64,000 bases of DNA from NCBI GenBank assembly GCA_028641055.1, contig CM054061.1:119293186-119357185 (forward strand), written 5' to 3'. Source of the stretch: Alopecurus myosuroides (lineage: Eukaryota > Streptophyta > Magnoliopsida > Poales > Poaceae). Below are positions 44,269 through 55,447 of the stretch, in pieces. How positions within the stretch are numbered: the first letter of the stretch is position 1; every line of letters starts with the position of its first letter. The translations under genes were made by a program, and so were the position numbers. The notes under the pieces were generated by a model. The model did not search any database. It saw only the letters and a program-made list of their open reading frames with translations, and had not been told where the DNA came from.

Positions 44269-46665
44269 GATCATCTCCACTTCGTCGGGCGAGCAAATTT
44301 CTCCCAGGCGCGCCCCCAACTCGTCGTTTTTCGCCGGTTTGGAATCCAGCGCGCCGGGGCCACCTGCGGGCGCTTGCGAAGCGAAAAGTCGCACGGCTCC
44401 ATCTGCAGCGAGACCAGCCGTTTTTTACTCCGTTTTTCCGTCTTTCCCTCCCTTCCCCTCCCCACCAACCCCATCTCCCCCGAGGCTCCCGCCATTTTCA
44501 CTCGTTCTTTCCTAGATCCTCTCTCCATGCCACCGAACAAGTACAAGTAACCCCACCCCATCACTGATCCTGCCGTCCCAAAGATGAGGAAGCCGAGAGT
44601 GCCCAAGCCAAGACCTCCCCGCCTCACACACGCCAAGTGGAAGGCCGACATCCACGCCAGGAAGACGGGCACTAATGAACTGGGCGAAGAGGGACAAGGT
44701 CAAGAAGGCCAATGACGAGGCGTCGACTAAGGAGCTGGTTTCTCGCGCGATCATAGCAAGCGAACGGTAGCCCAGACCACCTCACGCCAGCCAGTACATG
44801 TAGGGCGTCTGGGCGTCCAGCCAGCAGAGTGTCGCCTCATCGGTCAACTTTTTGCCCCCAGTGTGGTCGTACTCGCCGTCACCTGACGACTCCGATGGTG
44901 ACGCACTCGGCGACTTCAACCCCAACAATGCCTTCTAGCATTGCGCAACGCCACACACACTTCACGCCTTCACTGTCGATCCTCGCGTCCCTCCAGCCTT
45001 TATCGTCGACCCACGGGCTACCCCGACATTCGTCCCTGTCCCTCAGTGCCACCCTTCACCGCCGATCTGAAGAACCTGTACCGCTACTCGTCGGCGTACT
45101 CAAGCTCACGTGTGCCGACCCTAAGCCGTAGACCTCTATCCTTCGCGCCAAGTTCAAGCTCGACACCGTAGTTCAACAACACCGATGCCGAGATGAATGA
45201 CCTCATCACGACAGGCTCAGCCGCTGCCGCTCTGGCCTCGGTTTGTACACGCAGGTCAAGTCATAGGATCTTGCGCCGAGATGGAGTACGCCGAACACGA
45301 CGCCGTCGAGGAGGAGGTGGAAAAAATCAGGCCGCAGGAGCCGAGCACCAAAGGGAAAAGGAAGAGGAGGGAGCCAACGGCGAATCCGACCGAGCCTCGC
45401 GTCAAGTGGACGCTGAAGGAGGGCGTGTGCCTCGCTGAAGCTTGGAAGACTGTCAGCATCGACCTGATCACTGGCGCGAACTAGAACTCCGACAACTACT
45501 GGCGGCGGATCAAGACTGCATTGAACAAGCACAAGTTGGTTGACCCCGAGTCCGGCAACATCTACATGGATCGCGGAGAGAAGGCCATAGCCAACCATTG
45601 GGCGGTCATTTAGCAGGTCTGCAACAAGTGGCATGGTATTCAGGAGGAGGTCATGGCTCGCCCAAAGAGCGGCACCGGAGTCGAGCGTCAAGTATGTCGA
45701 TGTTTTGCCTTCCCGTACCTTCGCTGTGAACTTTGCTGACGGCTGATTTTCTCCTGTGCAGATGGTTCGGATGTTCGATATGTATCAGCAGGACGCTGAT
45801 CAATTCGAGTTCAAGTTTCTTCATGTCTTCACCAGGATCGAGTCGTGCAAGAAGTGGACAGTGTGCTGGCTCACTATCGCCAAGACAAAGGACGGCGTCT
45901 ACAACCTGGATGCACCTGTATCTGGGCTGGCCGAAGGGCGACCGGACAAAACAAGAAGGCCAAGGCGGCGAGGGACTTGGGCCCGCAGCCGAGCGCGTAC
46001 AGTCTTTGATCGATCAGTGCATCACCGATGCCAAGAGCCACACCGCAATAAGGGAAGATAAGTCCGAGGCGAGGTGGTCGGCGTTGATGAAGAAGCCGGA
46101 CGCCAAGCTCGACCTTCTCGGGACCAACGTGGTGGTGAAGAAGAGCAACAACGACCTGGCGTTCTTGATGGGAGTTGACCCAGCGGTGATGGTGGAGCGT
46201 GACCTCATCTTGAACCAGATGCCAACGCCGACGGCGACTGAATACCATGCGGCGACTGAAGATCCAGCGACCGATGACACCACAGCTCCAGCTCCGCCCA
46301 CTTCTACAGCTGCTCCCATTGATATGCCGATCTCTGACTCACCGGACTCCACACCTTCGCCCACTGCGACGGCGGAGGAGCCCGCTATTTTGGTAGCCGG
46401 ACTTTGGCTATGCTCGATTGCCGACTTGTGGCATGATGATCGCCGCCTGTGGCATTGTAATGCCCACCCCGGCATGCCGATCGCGAACCTATGTCATTTT
46501 TTGACAGTGGAATAAAGAACTTTGAATTTATGCCTTTTTCGGACTTAAGGGTCCGAAACCTGGGGTGCAGCTGGGAACGTGTGCCCACGTGCCAAATAAT
46601 CGCCGGGGCAAGCGCCAAAAGCGCTTAAAGATGCACGGTTGGGGGCCAAAGGAGTGGAGATGCTC
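44269..46665 (+). mobile_element. PIF/Harbinger-type element (2.4 kb)
   Basis: The left terminus gatcatctccact (44269 on) is the inverted match of agtggagatgctc ending at 46665. Both are flanked by TTA (44266-44268 and 46666-46668), the typical 3-bp target of PIF/Harbinger. The interior contains a decayed Myb/NAM-associated ORF but no DDE transposase, so it is non-autonomous or deleted. Confidence 0.8.
44527..46514 (+). pseudogene. Decayed Myb-like / NAM-associated ORF of the Harbinger element
   Basis: Traces start at ATG 44527 (MPPNKYK then a stop). They include a basic segment near 44585-44660, then a Myb/SANT-like unit near 45397-45600 (WTLKEGVCLAEAWKT, NYWRRIKTALNKH). A 70-bp GT-AG intron follows (45692-45761; donor gtatgtcg, acceptor tcctgtgcag). 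The second exon has CKKWTVCWL near 45850 and a C-terminal NAM-associated helix region (IREDKSEARWSALMKK). Stops at 45482-45484 and 45612-45614 and a frame change near 45950 kill it. In PIF-type elements such ORF1 proteins bind DNA and assist the transposase. Confidence 0.7.
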
Positions 46666-46668
46666 TTA

Positions 46669-47164
46669 TATTTTACAGCTAATGGGGGTGTATAGATCCG
46701 TACATTTAGCCCAACAATAGTGCACATCTCACTACATACGGGCAAATATTTTTGCAGGTCAGTGATAAATCCTGTCCATAAGAAGGCCAAACTCATTGCA
46801 CGAAACCCACCGCTCGCAACCTCTAGTCTATAAGAAGCCATAACGGATCTGGCCACCAAGCCCATACCCCTTTTTAAAGGGATCACGGGTTTTGGCGGCC
46901 AAGAGGTCATCCACAGTGGCATGTGCATCAGAAAAGCCCTAACATAGCTAGGTTGGATATAGTGACTTTGAGGGAGTTTGATGTAACTTCTTTGTTTTGT
47001 AGGATATCTTTATTGCCCAAGAATGTTTCAAACATTCGTCAATTTGATGTAACTTTTTTGTTTTCTAGGTGGAACTTAGTCAAATTATTTCTCTAAAGCT
47101 AACTCTCCGCAAAAAAGATACTAAAATTATCCCGTAAAGTTTTGAAAAGAATCCAATTTTAAAT
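46669..47164. other. Unassigned spacer
   Basis: No gene recognised. Two short related blocks (gatgtaacttctttgttttgtagg near 46980, gatgtaacttttttgttttctagg near 47047) form a small direct repeat. Confidence 0.4.
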
Positions 47165-47874
47165 GAACTTGTATGGTGGACACAAGCCGCATTCCACACG
47201 TGCACCAAAAGTGAAGTTGCGTCAGTGTCGAATATTTGCGTCTTTGCAAAATAAAACGGATAGGGATACGAGCCTCACCTTATTTTTCTCTCCATTTTAA
47301 AGATATGCCTCTGCAACCTGCTCATTTGATATTTTTCATCCTTGCAAGGATGCAATGTGAAAATATATGCTTCAACAAGGAAAGGAGTTTACTAAGCATC
47401 AAGGCAAAAAAAAAAAATTGAGGCTTCTTGGTTCAAGGCTTCAAGCACCGAATTTTCTTCAAAAATTGGAAATTAGTGAGGTAGTATTTGAAAGAATGGA
47501 CCTTTAAGATCAAAGTTCTATACTTGCGTTAATAGGATTGGAATACTAAGTTACTGTGATGAATAATGATTTTCTTTCACTTGATATTTACATTTTATAC
47601 TCCAACAACCGAAGAGAGATAATTGAAAAATAAACTACTCAACAAGCACACCATGATGTCATGTATACCCAAAGTTCGTATATCACATGGAACTTCCTTT
47701 CCTTTCCACTGAAGCCAAGGTACAGTACAGTGGATCAAACAGGTGGTCAGTACATAAACAGAGAGACCACCCTGCTAAAATCCTCAGAAGAAAAAGGAAA
47801 TCAGCTTAGCAAGTAGTAACACTGTAACACCACTTTGTCCCACACAAACCATCTATACCCACATAGTATGTCGT

Positions 47875-48075
47875 TCAGTTGTAGCTTGTTTCTCTTCTGA
47901 AACTGTTGCGATTTGCTTGCTTCGAGCCGTCAGCGGCAGCAGCGCCGCCCGGCGACAAGAGGTTGCTCAGCGTCCTCGCCATCTGCAGCTTAACCTGGCC
48001 CCTCTTCGCCGGAGGCCTCTTCTCCTTGGCGAAGCTGTCGCTGTCGCTGCTGCTGTACTGGTATTCGTACTCCAT
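47875..48075 (-). CDS. Small Ser-rich/basic host protein (66 aa)
   Basis: An intact minus-strand frame from ATG 48073-48075 to TGA 47875-47877. It has an N-terminal Tyr/Ser/Asp run (YEYQYSSSDSDSFAKE), a basic core KRPPAKRGQVKLQMARTLSNLL, a Gly/Ala linker and a basic, polar end. There is no signal peptide or membrane segment. The KRGQVK core resembles RRGQIK in the 2047-2280 protein, which suggests one family of small grass proteins of unknown role. A degenerate copy sits at 58666-58880. A TATA-like gataaatacc lies about 110 bp upstream. Confidence 0.65.
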   Translation of the reverse strand: MEYEYQYSSSDSDSFAKEKRPPAKRGQVKLQMARTLSNLLSPGGAAAADGSKQANRNSFRRETSYN

Positions 48076-48183
48076 CGCCTCTGATCTTGTTCTTGATTCT
48101 TGTCTGCTTCGTGTGTGTTGTGTGCTGTATTGTGTGTGTGGAAGCCAAGTGCTCGCTTGAAGAACGGATGAGGATGCAGGAAG

Positions 48184-48193
48184 GTATTTATCG
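48184..48193 (-). promoter_or_regulatory. TATA-like box of the 47875-48075 gene
   Basis: GATAAATACC on the minus strand. The duplicate copy has the better match CTATAAATAA at 58966-58975. Confidence 0.45.
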
Positions 48194-48599
48194 GCGCATG
48201 ATTGTTGCCTGCATCTGTTGGCCGGCCTATACGTGCTCCTTATTCGCTTCTATCTCCAGGAATAAAGTGCCAAGGTGATAGAAGATTCAGATACCTGCAC
48301 TTGCGCTTTTCTGCCACCTGAAAGATACATGCATAAATGCCGGGATATTTGCGATCAAGTGACAATATTGGTCGACATAGTAAAGTGTTCAAGACCAAAA
48401 AGCAGCTTTACTTAAAATGATATTTACTCTCATTTCACCACTCAGAGGAAAACATAGCTTTCCTTCTGAAGATTTATATGGAAACTGAGGGCTCACCTCA
48501 CATTTTACATTTCAAGACCAAGCTTTTAATTCATGGTCAATATGACCGATATATCAGATTTTTTTCCCGAAAAGGGGAGTTTACCCCGGTTAATCAATG

Positions 48600-48960
48600 A
48601 ACACCCACAGGAGAGCTCGTCTTTCCCGTATGCCTACGGTCTTTACCGTGTGTCGTATATCGGGCACACGGCAAAGGGTTCTTTACCGTGTGCCACACGT
48701 GGGAAAGGCAAACACACGGCATAGTAGCACGAAAAACACACGGTAAAGAAAATGAAATGCACACGACAAAGACGGGCGCACGGCAAAGACACGAGACACG
48801 TGTCCACCTAGACGGCAGGTCGAACGGTGCAGTTTTATCAGGTCTTTACCGTGTGTTTGCACGTGGAAAATATTTATTCGTAAACACACGGTAAACGATA
48901 TTAGAATATTTATTCTTTGCCGTGTGTTTGCACACGGTAAAGATTTTTTTTTTCTATTTT
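48600..48960. mobile_element. CACTA-like sub-terminal repeat region
   Basis: Dense copies of CTTTACCGTGTG and ACACGGYAAAG lie in both orientations between 48640 and 48945. This kind of sub-terminal motif array is typical of grass CACTA elements. The terminal CACTA itself is not seen, so the end is probably lost. Confidence 0.6.
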
Positions 48961-50605
48961 CTAAGAGCAATGGTCATTCTCGTGGAATAGTCTGTGATAA
49001 CATGCCCATATTTGACACATAGGTGTTTCTTGGTATAGAAAATAATGATGCTAAACTGAGTTTCCAAACTATTTTTAGATTTTTATTTTATTTTATAAGG
49101 GTAAAATATTTCATTTTTTGTGAAACAAGTACACAAAATATGGTGAAAAATGGAGACCATTCAATTTTCACGCCGAGTAGTCCCTATTTGATGGGTATTC
49201 TGAAAATATTAGCAATTTTCTCGTTTTCTACCTGCTTTCGCTCATTTAAATGACATTATGTCCGTTTACCGAAAGTAATTCTAATTTGAACTACAGGCGT
49301 ATGATAGTTTGCTCTATTTTTTTTTCAAAAATGATTTGAAGGTACACAAGTAGTGGTTATATCACAGAACCATCGGTAGTTTTGGAAAATTCGAGCCCTT
49401 TCAACGAATAGTCATGCCGACCATTTTTTCCAAAAAAACTGAAATAAATTGAATAAATGCTCAAAAAGGAAAATATTTTGCATGTAGTCCTGCTATGTGT
49501 AATAGTTGATATGATAAATCATAAACTTGAGTTTTGACAATCATTCCAAAAAAACTGCTTCATAAAAAGGCCTATCATTTATAAACATGCATAGGTTTGG
49601 ATCCAAATGACCTAGTTATGGCTATTTTTATTGCATAGTTTGTGATAACATGCTCATATTTTACACATAGGTGTATCTTGGTATGGGAAACAATGGTGCT
49701 AAAGTGAGTTTCCAAATTATTATTAGAAATGCCATTTTTCCATTTTCTAAGTGCAAAATCTGACATTTTTTGTGAAGCAAGTACACAAAATATGGTGCAA
49801 AATGGAGACTATTCAATTTTTACACCGAGTAGTCTCTATTTGATGGGTAATATGAAAATATTAGGAATTTTCTCGTTTTCTACCTAATTTCGCTCATTTA
49901 AATGACATTATGTCCATTTACCGAAAGTAATTCTAGTTTGAACCACAAGTGTATGATAGTTTGCTCTGATTTTTTTCAAAAATGATTTTAAGGTACACAA
50001 GTAGTTGTTATATCATAGAACCATTGATAGTTTTGGAAAATTCGACCCATTTCAACGAATAGCCATGCCGACCATTTTAACAACTTTTTCAAAAAAAACT
50101 CAAAGAAATTGAATAAATACTCAAAAAAGGAAATCCTTTTGCATGTAGTCCTATTATGTGTAATAGTTGATACGATAAATCATAAAATTGAGTTTTGACA
50201 ATCATTTCAAAAAAAATCTTCCACAAAAAGGCCTATCATCTATAAACATGCACATGTTTGGATTCAAATGACCAAGTTATGGCCATTCTCCTGACATAGT
50301 TTGTGATAACATGCCCATATTTGAACATAGATGTATCTTGGTATGGGAAACAATCGTGCCAAAGTGAGTTTCCAAATTATTATTAGAAATATCATTTTAC
50401 ATTTTCTAAGTACAAAATATGACATTTTTGTGAAGCAAGTACACAAAATATGGTGCAAAATGGAGACTATTCAATTTTCACACCCAGTAGCCCCTATAGT
50501 CTAGGTAATATGAAAATATTAGGAATTTTCACGTTTTCTACCTAATTTCGCTCATTTAAATGACATTATGTCCATTTACCGAAAGTAATTTTAATTTGAA
50601 CTCCA
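48961..50605. repeat. Tandem array of a ~650-bp unit (2.5 copies)
   Basis: The landmark tgtgataacatgc(c/t)catatt occurs at 48993, 49641 and 50302 (spacings 648 and 661). Each unit also has ttcctggtatag-like, gaagcaagtacacaaaatatgg and cgctcatttaaatgacatt blocks in the same order. The third copy stops near 50605. The unit is AT-rich and non-coding. Confidence 0.9.
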
Positions 50606-50967
50606 AGTCCCTTCCCATGAAAGTGTGCCCAAGACCTCTTCACTAGTGGATCTAGTAAGAGTGACTCAAATCTCTTCATTGTGAGTACCTTCACAGGATT
50701 CTATTGAATAGGTGGAATGACTGATAGGAGAAACCTGTTTCATTGAGAGCGAGTTGAACTTGTTTTCAGAATTCAAAGTCTATGCCATTGGGTGTTGTTT
50801 GTTGAAAATTTTGAATCATTCTGTGTTTCACTAGTTACCCCTTTGTTTTGGTGTTTCCGATCTTGTGTTCTTTGTAGTCCGCTAGTGTTCTTTGTTTCCT
50901 TGCACATACGAATCATTGAAGGTCGGGCCACCCTGTATCACACATTAATAATGGTAACCTGTTTTGA

Positions 50968-50999
<32 letters not shown>

Positions 51000-51287
51000 T
51001 AAAAGAAGCACCATTGTAAATGAACAACGTTCAGTTAGCTACTCTGTAACTAATTTTTTTCGGATAAAGAGAGTTTTTATGAACTAAAATTCGTATCAAA
51101 ACAATATAAATATATTACACACGAAATCTGCATAAAAAAAATCACACAACCAACAAACAGGAAAAAGATCTACATGAGCTCATAACATGCGACAAAAAAT
51201 GGAGTAACTTAAAGCGACAGAGCACCAATGCGTATATTACATTGCTATCCATGTTGAGTAAACACCTCCTTGGCTGACCGTTACACT
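50606..51287. other. Unassigned spacer with an AAT microsatellite
   Basis: No supported gene. An (AAT)n run occupies about 50968-50996. The remainder is AT-rich and of unknown origin. Confidence 0.5.
50968..50996. repeat. (AAT)n microsatellite
   Basis: About nine AAT units in a row, followed by aaaataaaag. Confidence 0.9.
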
Positions 51288-51309
51288 TTGGATACACATT
51301 TTTTTTTTG

Positions 51310-51570
51310 AGGAAACTACGGCGGGCTTAAAACAGCCGGCCTGAACCCTTTATTAAAAGTCAATCCATTACAAAAGGAAGAGAAAAAACTGAAGCCCAGA
51401 AAGTCGAGAGCCCAGTAAAAACCAAATACTATACAAGGGCGAGATAACCTAATAGAGAGGAAAAATAGGAAAAAAGGAGGCAAATTACGGGATATACATG
51501 TAGAACGAAAAAAAAAATACAGGAGAAGAGAATGGTAAAATAGAGAAAGGTGAAGCTGCAGCGAGGAAGC
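51310..51570 (-). other. LINE 3' UTR
   Basis: Non-coding sequence between the ORF2 stop and the short A-tail. Confidence 0.6.
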
Positions 51571-54500
51571 CTAATTGATTGTCAAGTGGGAAAACATGAC
51601 AGCCCAATCCCGAAGAAGAGCTTGTTGCGGAGGCTTGCTGCATCTATTTGACCAAAGGAACAGGTCTTCAGAGCATCGGCGGAAGATGAGGTTGATAGGC
51701 TCCCAGGTATCTCGGAACACTTTAGCATTGCGGCGTTTCCAGATGTTCCACAAGGCGCATGTGATAACGGATGATCTGATCTTGCAAGCGTCCAGGTTGA
51801 CCCATAGGTCACGCAGGCGATAGCAGCATGAGACGTCGTCGTGAAGAGCAGGGACGGCGTTCCAGAACTGTTGGATGTGATCGCAGCTGAGGAAAAGGTG
51901 CTCTGTGGTTTCCGATCTCGTGCAGAATGGGCAAGTATCAGAGGCAGAGAGGCCTCGCCTGAACCGGCGTGAGTTGGTGAATAAGCGGTCCCGATCCGCT
52001 AGCCAGACGAAGATGCGGCAACGGTTGGTCGCAAAGTTTCTCCACGTGTATGTTGCAAAGGTTGAAACCTGTAGATGATCAAAAGCTGCCAAATACGCAA
52101 AGTTAGTGGTTAGTGGCTTCATGTTAGAGACAGCTAAACGCACGTCTACAGAAGCTGCGTCTAGCGAAACCGTGGCTAACATAGAGCGCAAGTAGCCTAA
52201 TTCAGTGTTGGCGGCATGCGACAGGCGCGGCTGCAAGGAAAGGTTGAGGGAATTAACGGAGCATACCGAGGCGACAGAAGCGTTAGGGCGAGTGACGTGG
52301 GAGAAGATAGCAGGGAACCGAGAAGCTAAAGAAGTGGAGGCATGCCAATTGTCAAGCCAGAAAGAGGTTAGCGTACCGGAACCTACCGCAACCTGTGTGA
52401 TGCTGCGAAAAGAAGAGAGACATGCTAGAAGGTCCTTCCAGACTACAGAATGAAACCTCGAGGGATCGCCAAGGTCAGAGGAAGAGTTCCAGCCGTAGTT
52501 AGAGCGAAACCAGTTAGCCCAAGGAAGGTCTACGTCTGAGTGAATTATTGAGAGGAACTTCATAAGAAGAGCTTTGTTGTGGGTGTGAAGGCAACGAAAG
52601 CCCAGGCCCCCCTTCGAGATAGGGGCGCACACCTCGTCCCAGGCCACCTTGCATTGACCTCCATTGACGTGATCATCACCTGCCCAGAAAAAAGCGCGAC
52701 AGATTTTGTCGAAAGCAAGGATGGTACCCTTGGGCACGAGGATTGCTGATAGAAGGTGAGAGGCCATAGATCTAAGGGAGGTTTTAACTAGGATCGCGCG
52801 GCTGCTAATGGGAAGAACCTTGCCAATCCAACCCGGAAGGCGATTGCTAAATTTATGTATATACGGTTTGAAGGCAGATAATTTGAGTTTGTGAGTAGAT
52901 AGAGGGAGGCCAAGGTAGGTTTGTGGAAAGTTAGCGATTGGGCAACCAAAACAAGAGGCTAAGGAAGAGGCTAGGTCAGTGTCGACATGGATGGGCGCTA
53001 GGGTACTTTTATTGAAGTTAATGACAAGTCCCGTGGCGTCTGAGAACAACTTGAGAGCGTGTTTAAGGTTAGAGATGCAATCAGTTGTCGCCTTGAGGAT
53101 AATAACCGTATCGTCAGCATACTGTAACACCGGGCAAGGTAAGTTTTCGGCAATGGGGTGAAAGAGCAAAAGATCGTTGGAGGCCGGGTGGATTAGAAGC
53201 CTAAGGATGTCTGCCATGCAGTTGAAAAGGTAAGGTGACAGGGGGTCACCTTGGCGCAGACCGCGACGGCATTGGATCCACCTACCCGGGCAGCCGTTGA
53301 GCAGAATAGCGGACTGACTCGAGGAGTTTAGGTTACTGATGCGGCGACAGAAACCCTGGGAGAAACCTTTAGCACTAAGAATGCGCAGAAGCCCCTCCCA
53401 GCTAACAGAATCAAAAGCTTTTTGGAAATCTAACTTGAGCACAATCGCGGGGCAGCGACGACGGTGACAGGTTTGCACAATGTCAGCCGCATACAAGAAG
53501 TTTTCTGAAACCGAACGCCCTTGGATAAACCCCGTTTGATCTTGGCTAATGATTTTTGGAATATAAGGTTGAAGACGGTTAGCGATGCATTTAGAAGTAA
53601 GCTTAACGCAACAGTTTTGCAAAGAAATAGGACGAAACTGATCCGGGCTCGTGGCCCCCGGGATTTTAGGGATAAGAATGATAAAAGATTTGTTAATACG
53701 TCTCAGGTCAGAAGCGTTGTCGAAGATATTGTTAACGAGAGTAAGAAGATCATCCTTAACCAAGAGCCAGCTAGACTTGTAAAAAGCAGGCCCAAAGCCG
53801 TCAGGGCCCGGGCTTGAAGTGCAGTCCATGGCCCAAAGAGCCGCTTTAACCTCTAGCATAGAGAACGGGGCGTCGATGGAGTCCGAGTCGGACGCGGACA
53901 GGGCCGAGGTGGAAGCTAGTTGGTGAACGTCGAAGTCGAAAAAGATGGGTTGAGTAGATCCAATTAAGGATTTGAAGAAGCGATGAAGAGTGTGATGCAT
54001 GCCTTGAGGCGAGGAAAAGGAGACTCCATTATCTGTGATGGCTTTGATCCCGTTCTTTTGGAAGCGAACGGTCGCAGATAGGTGGAAAAAAGCAGTATTT
54101 TCGTCCCCTAAGCGACAATCCCTAATCTTGGCTCGTTGACGCCAGTAGGTAGCCGAGGCAGCGTTGAGATCGTGCAGCGCGCGCTTGACAAGAATCCGCA
54201 GACTAAACTCTAACAAGGAGAGAGGACGCAACTCCTCTAGCTTGTCAACTAGAGAGATCACAACGTCGCAGTTTTTAGCAACAAGTAAAGGGGAGCGAGC
54301 CTTTTTATTCCAAGATTTAGAAGCGGCACGCAGGCGCTTGAGGCGAAGAGCAATGGAACCAGCGTGACCGCGGTAGGAATGAGAGGTGCCCACGCTTGTC
54401 CAAGTGTTGAGGATGACAGAGCGAAACGCCGGAATAGTAAGAAGGTAGTTGTTTAGCCTGAAGACAGCGGGTTTCGGAATGTTAGAGCTAGCCGAAAGGC

Positions 54501-55197
54501 AAATCGGAACGTGGTCCGAGGTAGGCCTAGATCTAGATGTTAGATTGGAGTTAGGGAAGAGGAAGTTCCAGTCCGTGGAGACAAGGGCACGATCAAGACG
54601 ACAAAGGATTGGAACCGCTTGTTGGTTAGACCAAGTAAATCTACGATCTAGGAGCGGCAAGTCCGTAAGGTGAAGAAGGTCGATCGCGTTTTGAAAAAGG
54701 GCGGCCTCTTGGTGATTGAAACTAGCGTTAGAGCGATCCAAAGGGGAAAGGGTAAGGTTGAAATCTCCAATAAGGAGCCACGGGCCAACGATAGAAGGTC
54801 CAATAGAGATAAGTTCGTCGAGGAAGAGCTGTTTTTGGTCAGAAGAGCAAGGGCCGTAGACATTTGAGACCGTGAAGGAGAAGTCTGCTACATTCGAACT
54901 GAAAACCGACGTGAGCGAGAAGGACCGTTTAACGTGAGAGTTACAAGTGAAAGTGTTGTCATTCCAAGCAGTGACGATGCCCCCCGAGGCACCCGAGGAA
55001 GGTAAGTATTCAAACGAGCGCGTCGTATGCGGGAGGAAGGAGGAGGCTTTGAACCTGTCGATAGATTGCAATTTGGACTCTTGGATACAGATAAGGTCAG
55101 CCGAGACTAGATAGAGGGCTGATTTTACGTCCACGCACTTGAGGGAGTCCCCTAGGCCCCTGACATTCCAAGAAAGAAACTCGAAGGAACGATTCAT
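51571..55197 (-). CDS. LINE ORF2: endonuclease and reverse transcriptase (1208 aa)
   Basis: One uninterrupted frame from ATG 55197. Residues about 1-240 form the apurinic-type endonuclease (SWNVRGLG, IQESKL, LIGDFNLT, RRFTWSNQ, TSDHVPI). The RT domain covers about 480-760 (LKLDFQKAFDSVSWEGL; GLRQGDPLSPYLF; catalytic LQYADDTVI). A thumb-like region and the zinc-binding RT C-terminal domain near 1060-1120 follow (FVWLADRDRL, CPFCTRSETTEHLFLSC). Length and order match plant L1 ORF2. It nicks target DNA and reverse-transcribes its own RNA in place. No stop or frameshift was seen, so it may still be active as a protein. Confidence 0.95.
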   Translation of the reverse strand: MNRSFEFLSWNVRGLGDSLKCVDVKSALYLVSADLICIQESKLQSIDRFKASSFLPHTTRSFEYLPSSGASGGIVTAWNDNTFTCNSHVKRSFSLTSVFSSNVADFSFTVSNVYGPCSSDQKQLFLDELISIGPSIVGPWLLIGDFNLTLSPLDRSNASFNHQEAALFQNAIDLLHLTDLPLLDRRFTWSNQQAVPILCRLDRALVSTDWNFLFPNSNLTSRSRPTSDHVPICLSASSNIPKPAVFRLNNYLLTIPAFRSVILNTWTSVGTSHSYRGHAGSIALRLKRLRAASKSWNKKARSPLLVAKNCDVVISLVDKLEELRPLSLLEFSLRILVKRALHDLNAASATYWRQRAKIRDCRLGDENTAFFHLSATVRFQKNGIKAITDNGVSFSSPQGMHHTLHRFFKSLIGSTQPIFFDFDVHQLASTSALSASDSDSIDAPFSMLEVKAALWAMDCTSSPGPDGFGPAFYKSSWLLVKDDLLTLVNNIFDNASDLRRINKSFIILIPKIPGATSPDQFRPISLQNCCVKLTSKCIANRLQPYIPKIISQDQTGFIQGRSVSENFLYAADIVQTCHRRRCPAIVLKLDFQKAFDSVSWEGLLRILSAKGFSQGFCRRISNLNSSSQSAILLNGCPGRWIQCRRGLRQGDPLSPYLFNCMADILRLLIHPASNDLLLFHPIAENLPCPVLQYADDTVIILKATTDCISNLKHALKLFSDATGLVINFNKSTLAPIHVDTDLASSLASCFGCPIANFPQTYLGLPLSTHKLKLSAFKPYIHKFSNRLPGWIGKVLPISSRAILVKTSLRSMASHLLSAILVPKGTILAFDKICRAFFWAGDDHVNGGQCKVAWDEVCAPISKGGLGFRCLHTHNKALLMKFLSIIHSDVDLPWANWFRSNYGWNSSSDLGDPSRFHSVVWKDLLACLSSFRSITQVAVGSGTLTSFWLDNWHASTSLASRFPAIFSHVTRPNASVASVCSVNSLNLSLQPRLSHAANTELGYLRSMLATVSLDAASVDVRLAVSNMKPLTTNFAYLAAFDHLQVSTFATYTWRNFATNRCRIFVWLADRDRLFTNSRRFRRGLSASDTCPFCTRSETTEHLFLSCDHIQQFWNAVPALHDDVSCCYRLRDLWVNLDACKIRSSVITCALWNIWKRRNAKVFRDTWEPINLIFRRCSEDLFLWSNRCSKPPQQALLRDWAVMFSHLTIN

Positions 55198-55447
55198 AAG
55201 ATAACTGAATGAACACCCAGATACAGATAGTAACGATTACATAGCATGACTAGGTTAAAAGAAGCCTCGGCAGAGGTACAACTAACAGCGTTGGAAACAT
55301 AAATAACAGGCAAGCACGCTCCCAGGCTAGGCCACAGAGCAACTAAAACAGACAACATGCAGGCTCCAGAACAAAGCCACATAGCAAAGAAATACAGTAA
55401 AAGGGGTACATGAGATGTAAGCGCACAACGAAGGATCTGCGGCAACA
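55198..55447 (-). other. LINE spacer between ORF1 and ORF2
   Basis: 250 bp between the ORF1 stop and the ORF2 start, with no conserved feature recognised. Confidence 0.5.

Larger units (their letters stand above)
47165..48480. repeat. Duplicated segment, copy 1
   Basis: Collinear with 57115 to about 59330. Shared landmarks in order are gtgcaccaaaagtgaag, gaatatttgcgtctttgc, acaagcacaccatgatgtc, gccaaggtacagtacagtgg, the small gene 47875-48075, and the gtgccaaggtgatagaagatt block. Identity by eye is about 80-90% in the conserved parts, with many small gaps. The two copies are about 10 kb apart in direct orientation. Confidence 0.85.

Noticed and set aside
45206..45691. Minus-strand 161-codon frame in the Harbinger element
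   Set aside because: It is opposite the Myb-like exon, which has a recognisable domain and an intron on the plus strand.
48600..48960. CRISPR-like array from the repeated ACACGGYAAAG motifs
   Set aside because: Motifs are irregularly spaced and in both orientations, with no uniform spacers, and the genome is a plant. They are CACTA sub-terminal repeats.
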